From DASPMP01 sp035248725 (GTDB lineage Bacteria > Gemmatimonadota > Gemmatimonadetes > Gemmatimonadales > Gemmatimonadaceae), in contig DATFHG010000221.1 in assembly GCA_035248725.1 (NCBI GenBank), forward strand, positions 1-5,254: a stretch of 5,254 nt of DNA, in the 5' to 3' direction. Numbering within the stretch: position 1 is the stretch's first letter; every line of letters starts with the position of its first letter. The notes beneath the pieces are model-generated. The model worked only from the letters and a program-made list of their open reading frames with translations, was not told where the DNA came from and did no database searches. A program made the translations under genes and the position numbers. Positions 1 to 5,254 of the stretch are shown piece after piece.

Positions 1-264
1 GGTGAGCTGCGCGGTCACCTTCTGCGCGCTGGCCGCCGGAGCGTTGGTCGTCACGGCCCACGTCAGGCCGCTGCTCGAGACCGGATCCGGCTCGCTACCG
101 ACCGTGGTCACGTTCGAGACGGTCAAGCTGGTGTTGCCCGAGACCGCGATCTTGTTGATCGCGTTGACGGCAAACGTCACCGTCTGGGTGGCCGTCTGCG
201 CTGTCGCAACGGTCGTCGCGCCAGCCAGAAGAGCCATCGTCACAAACACGCGTCCTGCGTTCAT
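1..264 (-). CDS. Secreted Thr/Ser-rich protein of unknown function, N-terminal part (cut by window edge)
   Basis: I do not recognise a named family. The first 88 codons are present and the frame is still open at base 1. The start is the ATG at 264, with GGAGA five bases upstream. Residues 1-22 form a classic Sec signal peptide: a short N-region with Arg5, a hydrophobic core from Val6 to about Val19, and an Ala-Thr-Ala site at 20-22 before Gln23. The mature part is rich in Thr, Val, Ser and Asn, with alternating polar and hydrophobic residues (for example VTFAVNAINKIAVSGN, 29-44), as in a small beta-sandwich. The stretch near 68-87 (TWAVTTN, then KVTAQL) resembles secreted proteins I associate with Gemmatimonadota and similar phyla, but that is recollection, not a search. 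It probably acts in the periplasm or outside the cell. It is separated from the upstream peptidase gene by 144 bases with hairpins and its own candidate promoter, so it is probably a separate transcript. Confidence 0.8.
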   Translation of the reverse strand, partial: MNAGRVFVTMALLAGATTVATAQTATQTVTFAVNAINKIAVSGNTSLTVSNVTTVGSEPDPVSSSGLTWAVTTNAPAASAQKVTAQLT

Positions 265-319
265 TGCTGTCTCCAGTAAGGGTCGTTCTTTCGAGCGCGC
301 ATAAGGTCGGTGGGCGGCG

Positions 320-348
320 ATTACAGGATTCTTGCGCCCAAATGACAC
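320..348 (-). promoter_or_regulatory. Candidate sigma70-type promoter of the secreted-protein gene
   Basis: Read on the minus strand, GTGTCA (348-343, four of six matches to TTGACA) is followed after 17 bases by TGTAAT (325-320, five of six matches to TATAAT). Initiation would fall near 313, giving a leader of about 50 bases before the ATG at 264. The region is more AT-rich than its surroundings. The -35 element lies inside the small hairpin at 341-358. The match is reasonable, but sigma70 consensus rules may not transfer fully to this phylum. Confidence 0.4.
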
Positions 349-358
349 TTTCGTCATT
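341..358 (-). other. Small inverted repeat (6-bp stem, 6-base loop)
   Basis: AATGAC at 341-346 is complementary to GTCATT at 353-358 around ACTTTC. It lies 5 bases beyond the stronger hairpin at 364-386, downstream of the peptidase gene, and contains the candidate -35 of the secreted-protein gene. It could be part of a tandem terminator or a regulator site. At only six pairs it could also be chance. Confidence 0.3.
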
Positions 359-363
359 CGCTC

Positions 364-386
364 AAGTGGTTGTCGAACAACCACTT
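364..386 (-). terminator. Hairpin downstream of the peptidase gene, possible terminator
   Basis: AAGTGGTTGT (364-373) and ACAACCACTT (377-386) form a perfect 10-bp stem with the 3-base loop CGA, 22 bases after the peptidase stop codon. The position fits transcription termination of the permease-peptidase unit. No T-run follows on the minus strand, so it is not a textbook intrinsic terminator. It could instead be a 3'-end stabiliser or a protein-binding palindrome upstream of the secreted-protein promoter. Confidence 0.45.
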
Positions 387-408
387 ACTGGCACTTCACA
401 GCGCGAGG

Positions 409-2058
409 CTACTGCCGGCAGGGCGTTCCCAGAGCCGGTTTCGGGGCGTCGAGCCGGGGTCGGGACGGCATGTTGCCCAGGGCGAGAGCGGCATCGAACA
501 CCATCCGCGACACACGCGCGAGATCCGGATAGCTGATGTACTGCGGCTCGTCCGTCACCTGGTGGTAGTCCATGTGCTCGCCGCGTGAGAACGCCACAGA
601 TGGCACGCCGTACCGCGCGTAGCTGTAATGGTCCGCTCGGCAATAGTACTGCAGGGGGTGGCCAGGGGCGTCGTACGTGTAGTCGAAGACGAAGGGCAGC
701 GCCTGCCGGGCATTTGCCGCCTCGAGCGTGTCGCCGAACTCACGCGACAGCCGTTTCGCGCCGACGACCTCCAGGTAGGTGGGGCTCGCCGCAACGGTAC
801 CGCCGCGCGGATAGTCGGTGGACGTGCCGCGTCCGATCATGTCCTCGTCGATCTCCGCAACGATCGAATCCATCGGCACCGTGGAATGGTCGGTGAACCA
901 CCGCGATCCGATGAGTCCTGCTTCCTCGCCCGTGTGACTCACGAACAGGATCGACCGCCGAGGGTGCGGGCCGGACGCGAACTTCTCGGCGATCTCGAGC
1001 AGGCCGACCGTGCCTGAGCCATCGTCGTCAGCGCCATTTCGAATGGAGTCCGGTCGCGGAGGACGAATGCGTCGCAGGCTGTCGAGAGCCGCAGTGATGC
1101 GAGTCGACTCCTCCGCGGTGGGCTGACGCAGTGGCGAGTCCGCGCCCATCGGCCGTACGACCGCATTGAAGGTGCGCAGCGAATCGTGGTCCACCGGCGC
1201 GTGGTCGTAGCCGACGTGATCATTGTGCGCGCTGAGGGAAACGTATTCTCCGCGCAGCTGCGGGTCCCGCCCGCGCAGGATGCCGATGACGTTCCTGGCC
1301 GCGTAGGGGACGGGCGTGCGCGTGTACCCCCAGTGGCCGGACACGGACGTACCCACAGTGCCTGCCGCGAGCTGCGCCGGATCGGCGCCGAAGAGCGCCG
1401 TGGCAGCCGGCCTGCTCACCCACAACAGCTGCACGATCCGCGCGTTCGTCGACGTGTCGGCGATGGGCCGTCCTTCCCGCAATCGCGCCACGATCTCGGG
1501 ACCGACGTGCTCCAGGACGACCAGCGCAACGCCGGCGGCGTTCGGCCAGCGGCCGCGCACGGCCGCCGCGGTGCGTGCGAAGCTCGCCGGCACCTCCACG
1601 ACCACGAGCTTTCCCACGCCGTCTTCGGTGGGCAGCAGGTGCGCCGTGTCCGCAACGCTCCCCCCGAAGACCACGGGTAGCGCCGCAAATCCCCGGGACG
1701 CCGCCGGAATGATGACCGGAACGAAGTCGTTGTTCGCCGTGCTCAGCGTATGGCCGCCCGCCACGAGCTGCGATGTCGGATCGATCGCCGCGCGCCAGAA
1801 GGGAACGGTCTGGAAGTAGGTGCCGTTCTCGCCGCCGGGCTCCAGGCCCAGTCGCTTGAATTCGGCGGCGATGTACTCGGCGGCGGCGTAGTCGCCGGCG
1901 CTGCCGCTCTCCCGTCCCATCATGGAATCGGCCGCGAACGCGAAGAGCCGCTGGCGGAGATCTTCCGCGGTGATGTCCGGCGATGTGCGCGGAGACGACG
2001 CGACGTGCGTGGCACAGGCGACCAGTACGACGCTGAGCAGACAGGCGGAGTATTTCAT
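409..2058 (-). CDS. M28-family zinc metallopeptidase, PA-domain type, predicted lipoprotein
   Basis: Predicted exported aminopeptidase/carboxypeptidase-like hydrolase of 549 residues. Residues 1-15 look like a lipoprotein signal: Lys2, a short hydrophobic core, then the lipobox LVAC with Cys15. Ala16 follows, so there is no inner-membrane-retention Asp, which points to outer-membrane anchoring facing the periplasm. About 145-235 resembles the PA (protease-associated) insert common in this family. Zinc-site motifs of M28 are all present: H278-x-D280, GADDDGSG with the likely bridging Asp345, GEE with catalytic Glu378 and ligand Glu379, DEDMIG with Asp406, and DYH with His499. RADHYSYARYG (474-484) also matches the family. 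The segment between His278 and Asp345 is unusually long. An open frame continues upstream to 2328 inside the permease gene, but the ATG at 2058 gives the signal peptide and a 49-base gap to the permease stop. No strong Shine-Dalgarno is seen, so translation may depend on the upstream gene. The substrate cannot be inferred. Confidence 0.93.
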   Translation of the reverse strand: MKYSACLLSVVLVACATHVASSPRTSPDITAEDLRQRLFAFAADSMMGRESGSAGDYAAAEYIAAEFKRLGLEPGGENGTYFQTVPFWRAAIDPTSQLVAGGHTLSTANNDFVPVIIPAASRGFAALPVVFGGSVADTAHLLPTEDGVGKLVVVEVPASFARTAAAVRGRWPNAAGVALVVLEHVGPEIVARLREGRPIADTSTNARIVQLLWVSRPAATALFGADPAQLAAGTVGTSVSGHWGYTRTPVPYAARNVIGILRGRDPQLRGEYVSLSAHNDHVGYDHAPVDHDSLRTFNAVVRPMGADSPLRQPTAEESTRITAALDSLRRIRPPRPDSIRNGADDDGSGTVGLLEIAEKFASGPHPRRSILFVSHTGEEAGLIGSRWFTDHSTVPMDSIVAEIDEDMIGRGTSTDYPRGGTVAASPTYLEVVGAKRLSREFGDTLEAANARQALPFVFDYTYDAPGHPLQYYCRADHYSYARYGVPSVAFSRGEHMDYHQVTDEPQYISYPDLARVSRMVFDAALALGNMPSRPRLDAPKPALGTPCRQ

Positions 2059-2084
2059 GTGCTGACAATACGGTCTGTGGCGCG

Positions 2085-2103
2085 GCGACGCACGTTGCGT
2101 CGC
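2085..2103 (-). other. Intercistronic GC-rich hairpin between permease and peptidase genes
   Basis: GCGACGCA (2085-2092) and TGCGTCGC (2096-2103) form a perfect 8-bp stem with a 3-base loop, starting 4 bases after the permease stop codon in the sense direction. On the minus strand it is not followed by a T-run, so full termination is unlikely. Partial termination, RNA processing or 3'-end protection of the permease message would all fit. No convincing promoter is visible between this hairpin and the peptidase start, which favours read-through. Confidence 0.55.
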
Positions 2104-2107
2104 GCCA

Positions 2108-4621
2108 TCACTCCGACCGCAGCGCCACGCTCGGATCCACGCGCGACGCTCGGCGGGCGGGGTTCCAGCTTGCCGCGATGGCCACGAGCACGAGCACCAC
2201 AGCCACGAAGGCGTAGACGAGCGGGTCTGTCGGTGAAACGCCGAAGAGCAAGGGCCGCACGAAGCGGCTCGCCCACAGCGCCACGACGATGCCGAGCGCG
2301 ATGCCGACGCCGACGACGCGCATGCCATCGCTTACCACGAGCCGCGCGACGTGGGAGGCCTGCGCGCCGAGCGCTCGCCGCACGCCAATCTCGTGAATGC
2401 GCTGCGTCACGTTGTACGCGATCACGCTGTACAAGCCGATGGCGGCGAGCACGAGCGCGAGTGCGCCGAAGACGGCGAACATCGTCGCGCCGAGCTGCCA
2501 GGACCGCTTCTGCGATCCCATGATATCCGTGAATGGTGCCACGGTGACGTACGACGCGCCGGGCATCGCGGCCTGGAGCGCGCGGCGCAGCGGCTCCTTC
2601 ATCTTCGCACCATCGCCGTTCGCGCGGACGAGGAGGCCGCCCACCTGCGGCCGTGCCTGCGCGATCGCGAGATAGTAGTAGAAGCTGGAGTCCGCGGCCA
2701 ACGTCGCCTGCTTGATGTTCTCCGCGATGCCGACGACGGTGGTGCAGGGCAGCGTATCCGCGCGCGGCGCATCGCGGCCCCCACCGAAGAGATTGATCTT
2801 GAGACACTGACCCAGCGGGTCGCGCCCCGGCCACAGGACCTTGCCCATCGCGTCGCTCACGACGACGACGCGCGGCGCATCCCACGTATCCTGATCCGTG
2901 ATGCCGCGGCCGCGGATGATCCGCGTGCCCATGGTGGTGAAATAGTCCGACGTCACCATGTTGAGATCGAACTCGCCCAGCTTGCTGACGGTGTCGATGC
3001 CGTCGACGAACAGCGACATGCTCCAGAAGCTTGCGAACGGCACGGATGCCTGACGCGTTGCGGCCCGGATGCCTGGAACGGTGCGCGCCGTCTCGAGCAG
3101 CCGCTGGCGCAGCGCGATCTGCTCCATGCTGTCGATCTTCACGCCGCGCATGTTGAGATTCACCAGGAGCACGGGGTCCACGTCGAAGCCGAGTCGCACC
3201 GCCTGTACGTTGCGCAGGCTGCGCACGAAGAGTCCTGCTCCCACGAGCAGGATTACCGAAAGCGCCGCCTGGCCGATGAGCAGCACCAACCGCGTCCGCG
3301 AGCGCGTGTAGGTGCCTTCGCGCGTGCCGGCCTTGAGATCGTCGGTGAGATTCGCGCGCGTCGCCTGCAGCACGGGCGCGAGGCCGGTCAACAGGCCGAC
3401 GAGGACTGCAATCAGCGCCGCGAACAGCACCGTGCGCGGGTCGCGCAGCCCGCCCACCGATTCGCTCTTCTCGAGCAGTGTCGCCTGCAGCACCGCGCCG
3501 CCCCAGTGGGCCACGAGCATCCCGGCGACTCCGCCCAGCAACGCGAGCAATAGGCTTTCCGTGAGCAGCTGTGCGAAGAGTCGCGACCGACTGACGCCGA
3601 GCGCCAACCGCAGCGCAATCTCGCGTTTGCGGCGCAGCGCGCGCGCGAGCAGGAGATTGGCGACGTTGGCGCAGGCGATGAGCAGCACCATGACCGACAC
3701 ACCGCCGACCCACGTGGCCACCTTGGCGACGGCGCTGGCGTTCGGCCCGCGCTCGAACAGAATCGATCCGACTTCGGCGCGCGGCTTGGAGACCGCGATC
3801 GGCTGTGAGCGCGGCTGCTCCAGGAGCTGTGCCTCGAGACTGCGGACGAACGCATTGGTGAGATCCGCGCTCGCCGCCGCCACCGTCACGCCCGGTTTCC
3901 GGCGCACGAGCACCGACATCCATCCCCAGCTGTAGGTATTCCACCACGCCACACCGTTCTGCGGCTTGAACCCCGTGCCAGCGGCGTACGACGTGATCGG
4001 GATGAAGGCGGCGGGCGGCGATTCGGCCCACAGGCCGACGAATCCGGGGGGCGCGACGCCGATCACGGTATAGATGGTCGGGCCGATCTGCAGCGTACGT
4101 CCCAGCACGGCGGGCGATCCGGCGTACTGCGCCTGCCACATGGCATACGACAGCACCGCGACGGGCGTGCCTTCCGGCGGCTGGTCCTCCGACGCGGTGA
4201 AGTAGCGGCCGATGGCGGGTGGCGCGTCGAAGAAGGCGAAGAAGTTCGCGGAGACCGCGCCCACGTGCATCTCGCGCGCGGCGTCTCCAACGCCGATGGC
4301 GAGGTCGCGCATGGTATACCCGGCGACGAGGGAGAACGAGTGCGTGTACGTCGCGATGTCACGATAGCGCGCGAACTGTCCGCCGCCGGAGGCGCGTTCG
4401 CTGCCGCGATACGTCTGGTACAGGTAGATGCGGTGCGCGGTGGACGGCTCCTTCAGGAGCGGCGGCGGCCGGAAGAGCAGGCGGTCGACGATGCCGAACA
4501 TGGAGGCGTTTGCGCCGATGCCGAGTGCGATCGTGGTGACGACGGCGAGCGCGAAGCCGGGACGGGCACGCAGCCCGCGGATCGCATAGGCGAGGTCCTG
4601 CCGGAAGCTTTCGAGACGCAT
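2108..4621 (-). CDS. ABC transporter permease of the duplicated MacB/FtsX (ADOP) type, without ATPase domain
   Basis: An 837-residue inner-membrane permease with two MacB-like modules. TM1 is at about 24-46, preceded by the family's typical opening DLAYAIRGLRARPGF (9-23). The first periplasmic MacB_PCD-like domain is at about 50-300, including VAVLSYAMW (154-162) and TVIGVAPPGFVG (185-196). FtsX TMs lie at about 302-325, 353-375 and 398-418. The second module has a TM at about 444-466, a second periplasmic domain (VVVVSDAMGKVLWPGRDPLG, 585-604; VVGIAENIK, 629-637), and TMs at about 711-733, 765-788 and 801-820. Cytoplasmic coupling-type segments are RRKREIALRLALG (330-342) and RIHEIGVRRALGA (741-753). 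The C-terminus RVDPSVALRSE is typical. No Walker motifs occur, so an ATPase must come from elsewhere. The ATG at 4621 was chosen because it matches the usual N-terminus; an in-frame ATG at 4696 would add 25 residues. Unlike the facing permease it has no N-terminal prefix domain. Export of a lipid, peptide or drug is possible but not shown. Confidence 0.93.
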   Translation of the reverse strand: MRLESFRQDLAYAIRGLRARPGFALAVVTTIALGIGANASMFGIVDRLLFRPPPLLKEPSTAHRIYLYQTYRGSERASGGGQFARYRDIATYTHSFSLVAGYTMRDLAIGVGDAAREMHVGAVSANFFAFFDAPPAIGRYFTASEDQPPEGTPVAVLSYAMWQAQYAGSPAVLGRTLQIGPTIYTVIGVAPPGFVGLWAESPPAAFIPITSYAAGTGFKPQNGVAWWNTYSWGWMSVLVRRKPGVTVAAASADLTNAFVRSLEAQLLEQPRSQPIAVSKPRAEVGSILFERGPNASAVAKVATWVGGVSVMVLLIACANVANLLLARALRRKREIALRLALGVSRSRLFAQLLTESLLLALLGGVAGMLVAHWGGAVLQATLLEKSESVGGLRDPRTVLFAALIAVLVGLLTGLAPVLQATRANLTDDLKAGTREGTYTRSRTRLVLLIGQAALSVILLVGAGLFVRSLRNVQAVRLGFDVDPVLLVNLNMRGVKIDSMEQIALRQRLLETARTVPGIRAATRQASVPFASFWSMSLFVDGIDTVSKLGEFDLNMVTSDYFTTMGTRIIRGRGITDQDTWDAPRVVVVSDAMGKVLWPGRDPLGQCLKINLFGGGRDAPRADTLPCTTVVGIAENIKQATLAADSSFYYYLAIAQARPQVGGLLVRANGDGAKMKEPLRRALQAAMPGASYVTVAPFTDIMGSQKRSWQLGATMFAVFGALALVLAAIGLYSVIAYNVTQRIHEIGVRRALGAQASHVARLVVSDGMRVVGVGIALGIVVALWASRFVRPLLFGVSPTDPLVYAFVAVVLVLVAIAASWNPARRASRVDPSVALRSE

Positions 4622-4660
4622 GACGGTGAGACACGGACCACGCCGATAGGGTTTGGCTGG

Positions 4661-4681
4661 CGCGCGCGCCACGTGCGCGCG
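4661..4681 (-). other. GC-rich hairpin in the predicted leader of the minus-strand permease
   Basis: CGCGCGC (4661-4667) can pair with GCGCGCG (4675-4681) around a 7-base loop. If transcription starts near 4701, this lies about midway in the roughly 80-base leader before the ATG at 4621. It could affect translation or mRNA stability. Alternating GC runs arise easily in GC-rich DNA, so function is doubtful. Confidence 0.35.
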
Positions 4682-4689
4682 ATTTCCTA

Positions 4690-4717
4690 TTGACATTCCA
4701 GAGGAGCACCGTACTGT
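4690..4717 (+). promoter_or_regulatory. Predicted promoter of padR and the downstream permease
   Basis: A perfect TTGACA -35 (4690-4695) is followed after 16 bases by TACTGT (4712-4717, which keeps the TA and final T of TATAAT). Initiation near 4724 would leave a leader of about 25 bases before the GTG at 4749. The -10 lies inside the operator dyad, so repressor binding would block polymerase. Confidence 0.65.
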
Positions 4718-4723
4718 GCTCCT
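4702..4723. promoter_or_regulatory. 22-bp palindrome, probable PadR operator
   Basis: AGGAGCAC (4702-4709) and GTGCTCCT (4716-4723) are perfect inverted repeats flanking CGTACT, whose central GTAC is itself palindromic. Only one pair in the 22-bp dyad is mismatched (4710/4715). It sits between the divergent permease and padR genes and overlaps the -10 elements of both predicted promoters. PadR proteins bind as winged-helix dimers to such dyads and often repress their own gene; that this PadR binds here is inference. Confidence 0.75.
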
Positions 4724-4735
4724 ATTGCATGTCTA
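4708..4735 (-). promoter_or_regulatory. Predicted divergent promoter of the minus-strand permease-peptidase unit
   Basis: On the minus strand TAGACA (4735-4730, five of six matches to TTGACA) is followed after 16 bases by TACGGT (4713-4708). Both elements are exact mirror positions of the plus-strand promoter about the dyad centre between 4712 and 4713. Initiation near 4701 is expected. The -10 match is weak by itself (three of six), but it has the same TA and final T pattern as the opposite side. Confidence 0.5.
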
Positions 4736-4748
4736 GAGAAGGTGGGTG

Positions 4749-5078
4749 GTGAGCGACAAGCTCGAGTTGCTGCAGGGCACGCTGGACCTGATCGTGCTGA
4801 AGATGCTCCGCGCCGGCCCGGCCAATGGCTGGGACCTGACGCAGTCTATCCAGGCCGTCTCGAAGGGCGTTCTGGACGTGAACTATGGATCGCTGTATCC
4901 GGCGCTCCGGCGCCTCGAGGCCCGCGGCTTCGTGACCGGCAAGTGGGGCATTACGGACAACAACCGGCGTGCGCGCTTCTACGCGCTCACCGCGTCGGGT
5001 CGCCGGCAGCTCGACGTCGAGCGTGAGACGTGGGAACGGTTCGCGGGCGCGCTGGGCATGATCCTGGAGCATCGGTGA
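4749..5078 (+). CDS. PadR-family winged-helix transcriptional regulator (ADOP-associated type)
   Basis: A 109-residue DNA-binding regulator, the usual size for short PadR proteins of the subgroup located next to ADOP permeases. LLQGTLDLIVLKML (7-20) is the characteristic first helix. The winged-helix core follows, with the recognition segment YGSLYPALRRLEARGFV (46-62) and the wing NNRRARFYALTASGRRQL (71-88). A C-terminal helix from about 89 to 106 probably provides dimerisation. The start is assigned to the second of two adjacent GTG codons (4749, not 4746). AAGG at 4739-4742 then lies six bases upstream, and the protein begins MSDKLELLQG as relatives do. The stop overlaps the next gene by four bases, so the two are translationally coupled. 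It probably represses its own operon through the dyad at 4702-4723 and, given the divergent arrangement, the minus-strand unit as well. The inducing signal is unknown. Confidence 0.93.
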   Translation: MSDKLELLQGTLDLIVLKMLRAGPANGWDLTQSIQAVSKGVLDVNYGSLYPALRRLEARGFVTGKWGITDNNRRARFYALTASGRRQLDVERETWERFAGALGMILEHR

Positions 5079-5254
5079 CGCGGCCCCTGGTGCGCCTGCG
5101 CGCGCTCTTCACCCGCGCGCGCCTCGAGTCCGATCTCGACGAGGAGCTCCGCTATCACGTGGATCGCGAGATCGAGCGACAGGTGGCCAATGGCATGTCG
5201 CGCGCGGACGCGCACGTGGCGGCTCGCCGGGCGTTCGGCAATGCATCCTATATA
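5075..5254 (+). CDS. ADOP-type permease, N-terminal prefix domain (cut by window edge)
   Basis: Sixty codons are present, open to the end of the window. The GTG at 5075 overlaps the padR stop in a GTGA arrangement, and GGAG at 5066-5069 lies five bases upstream. The translated segment (LRALFTRARLESDLDEELRY at 8-27, then GMSRADAHVAARRAFGN at 41-57) matches the soluble N-terminal prefix domain found in PadR-linked ADOP permeases. In complete proteins this is followed by a linker and two MacB/FtsX modules. None of the transmembrane part is visible here, so identity rests on this domain and the padR context. It would be an inner-membrane permease lacking its own ATPase. In contrast, the facing permease at 2108-4621 begins directly at the module preceding TM1. 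Whether the gene is intact beyond the edge is unknown. Confidence 0.85.
   Translation, partial: MTRPLVRLRALFTRARLESDLDEELRYHVDREIERQVANGMSRADAHVAARRAFGNASYI

Noticed and set aside
1220..2068. A 282-codon minus-strand frame inside the peptidase gene
   Set aside because: Arg/Ala/Gly-rich frame-shifted shadow of the M28 coding sequence, which is intact in its own frame.
2059..2328. Upstream extension of the peptidase frame by 90 codons
   Set aside because: It overlaps the permease 3' end and reads as Ser/Arg/Cys-rich shadow sequence; the ATG at 2058 is followed directly by a lipoprotein signal.
1750..2523. A plus-strand frame of 257 codons spanning the peptidase-permease junction
   Set aside because: Extreme Arg runs and no recognisable structure; it is antisense to two well-supported genes.
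2351..3553. A 400-codon plus-strand open frame antisense to the permease
   Set aside because: The translation is rich in Arg, His and Ala with no domain pattern, as expected for the antisense of a GC-rich gene.
2055..4139. A 694-codon minus-strand open frame overlapping the permease gene
   Set aside because: It is Arg/Ala/Gly-rich low-complexity translation in a shifted frame of the permease; the permease frame carries all recognisable motifs and transmembrane segments.
2108..4621. A fused ATPase domain, as in full MacB
   Set aside because: No Walker A, signature LSGGQ or Walker B motif occurs in the permease; both halves are membrane and periplasmic modules only.
1..5254. CRISPR array, tRNA/rRNA genes, insertion sequences or phage genes
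   Set aside because: No spaced direct repeats, no tRNA cloverleaf or rRNA segments, and no transposase, integrase or terminal inverted repeats were seen; coding composition appears uniform.

Overview
The window is GC-rich bacterial chromosome with dense coding and long open shadow frames on both strands. Two features suggest Gemmatimonadota, or possibly an Acidobacteriota/Vicinamibacteria relative. One is a PadR regulator followed directly by a long orphan MacB/FtsX-type permease (the 'ADOP' arrangement). The other is a small Thr/Ser-rich secreted protein next to a PA-M28 lipoprotein peptidase. The phylum call is inference from gene content; no rRNA or marker gene is present.

Layout from left to right. 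(1) Positions 1-264, minus strand: the N-terminal 88 residues of a secreted protein with a clear signal peptide, cut by the left edge. (2) Positions 265-408: an intergenic gap with two small hairpins behind the peptidase gene and a plausible promoter for the secreted protein. (3) Positions 409-2058, minus: a complete 549-residue M28 zinc aminopeptidase-like lipoprotein. (4) Positions 2059-2107: a 49-base gap holding a perfect 8-bp GC-rich hairpin. (5) Positions 2108-4621, minus: a complete 837-residue duplicated MacB/FtsX permease with no ATPase domain. (6) Positions 4622-4748: a divergent control region with a nearly symmetric promoter/operator. (7) Positions 4749-5078, plus: a 109-residue PadR-family regulator. 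(8) Positions 5075-5254, plus: the first 60 codons of a second ADOP permease, overlapping padR by 4 bases and cut by the right edge. No gene-free stretch exceeds 300 bases.

How the parts fit together: the permease and peptidase genes lie in one minus-strand unit, and padR with the second permease forms a plus-strand unit. Both appear to start from one 46-bp region. In that region a 22-bp dyad, very likely the PadR operator, covers both -10 elements, and the two -35 elements sit at exactly mirrored positions. One repressor could therefore control both permeases, the M28 peptidase and its own gene. The permease substrate, the PadR ligand and the ATPase partner cannot be read from this window. 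The symmetric promoter and the pairing of a permease with a lipoprotein peptidase are the most interesting points; everything else is ordinary for such genomes.
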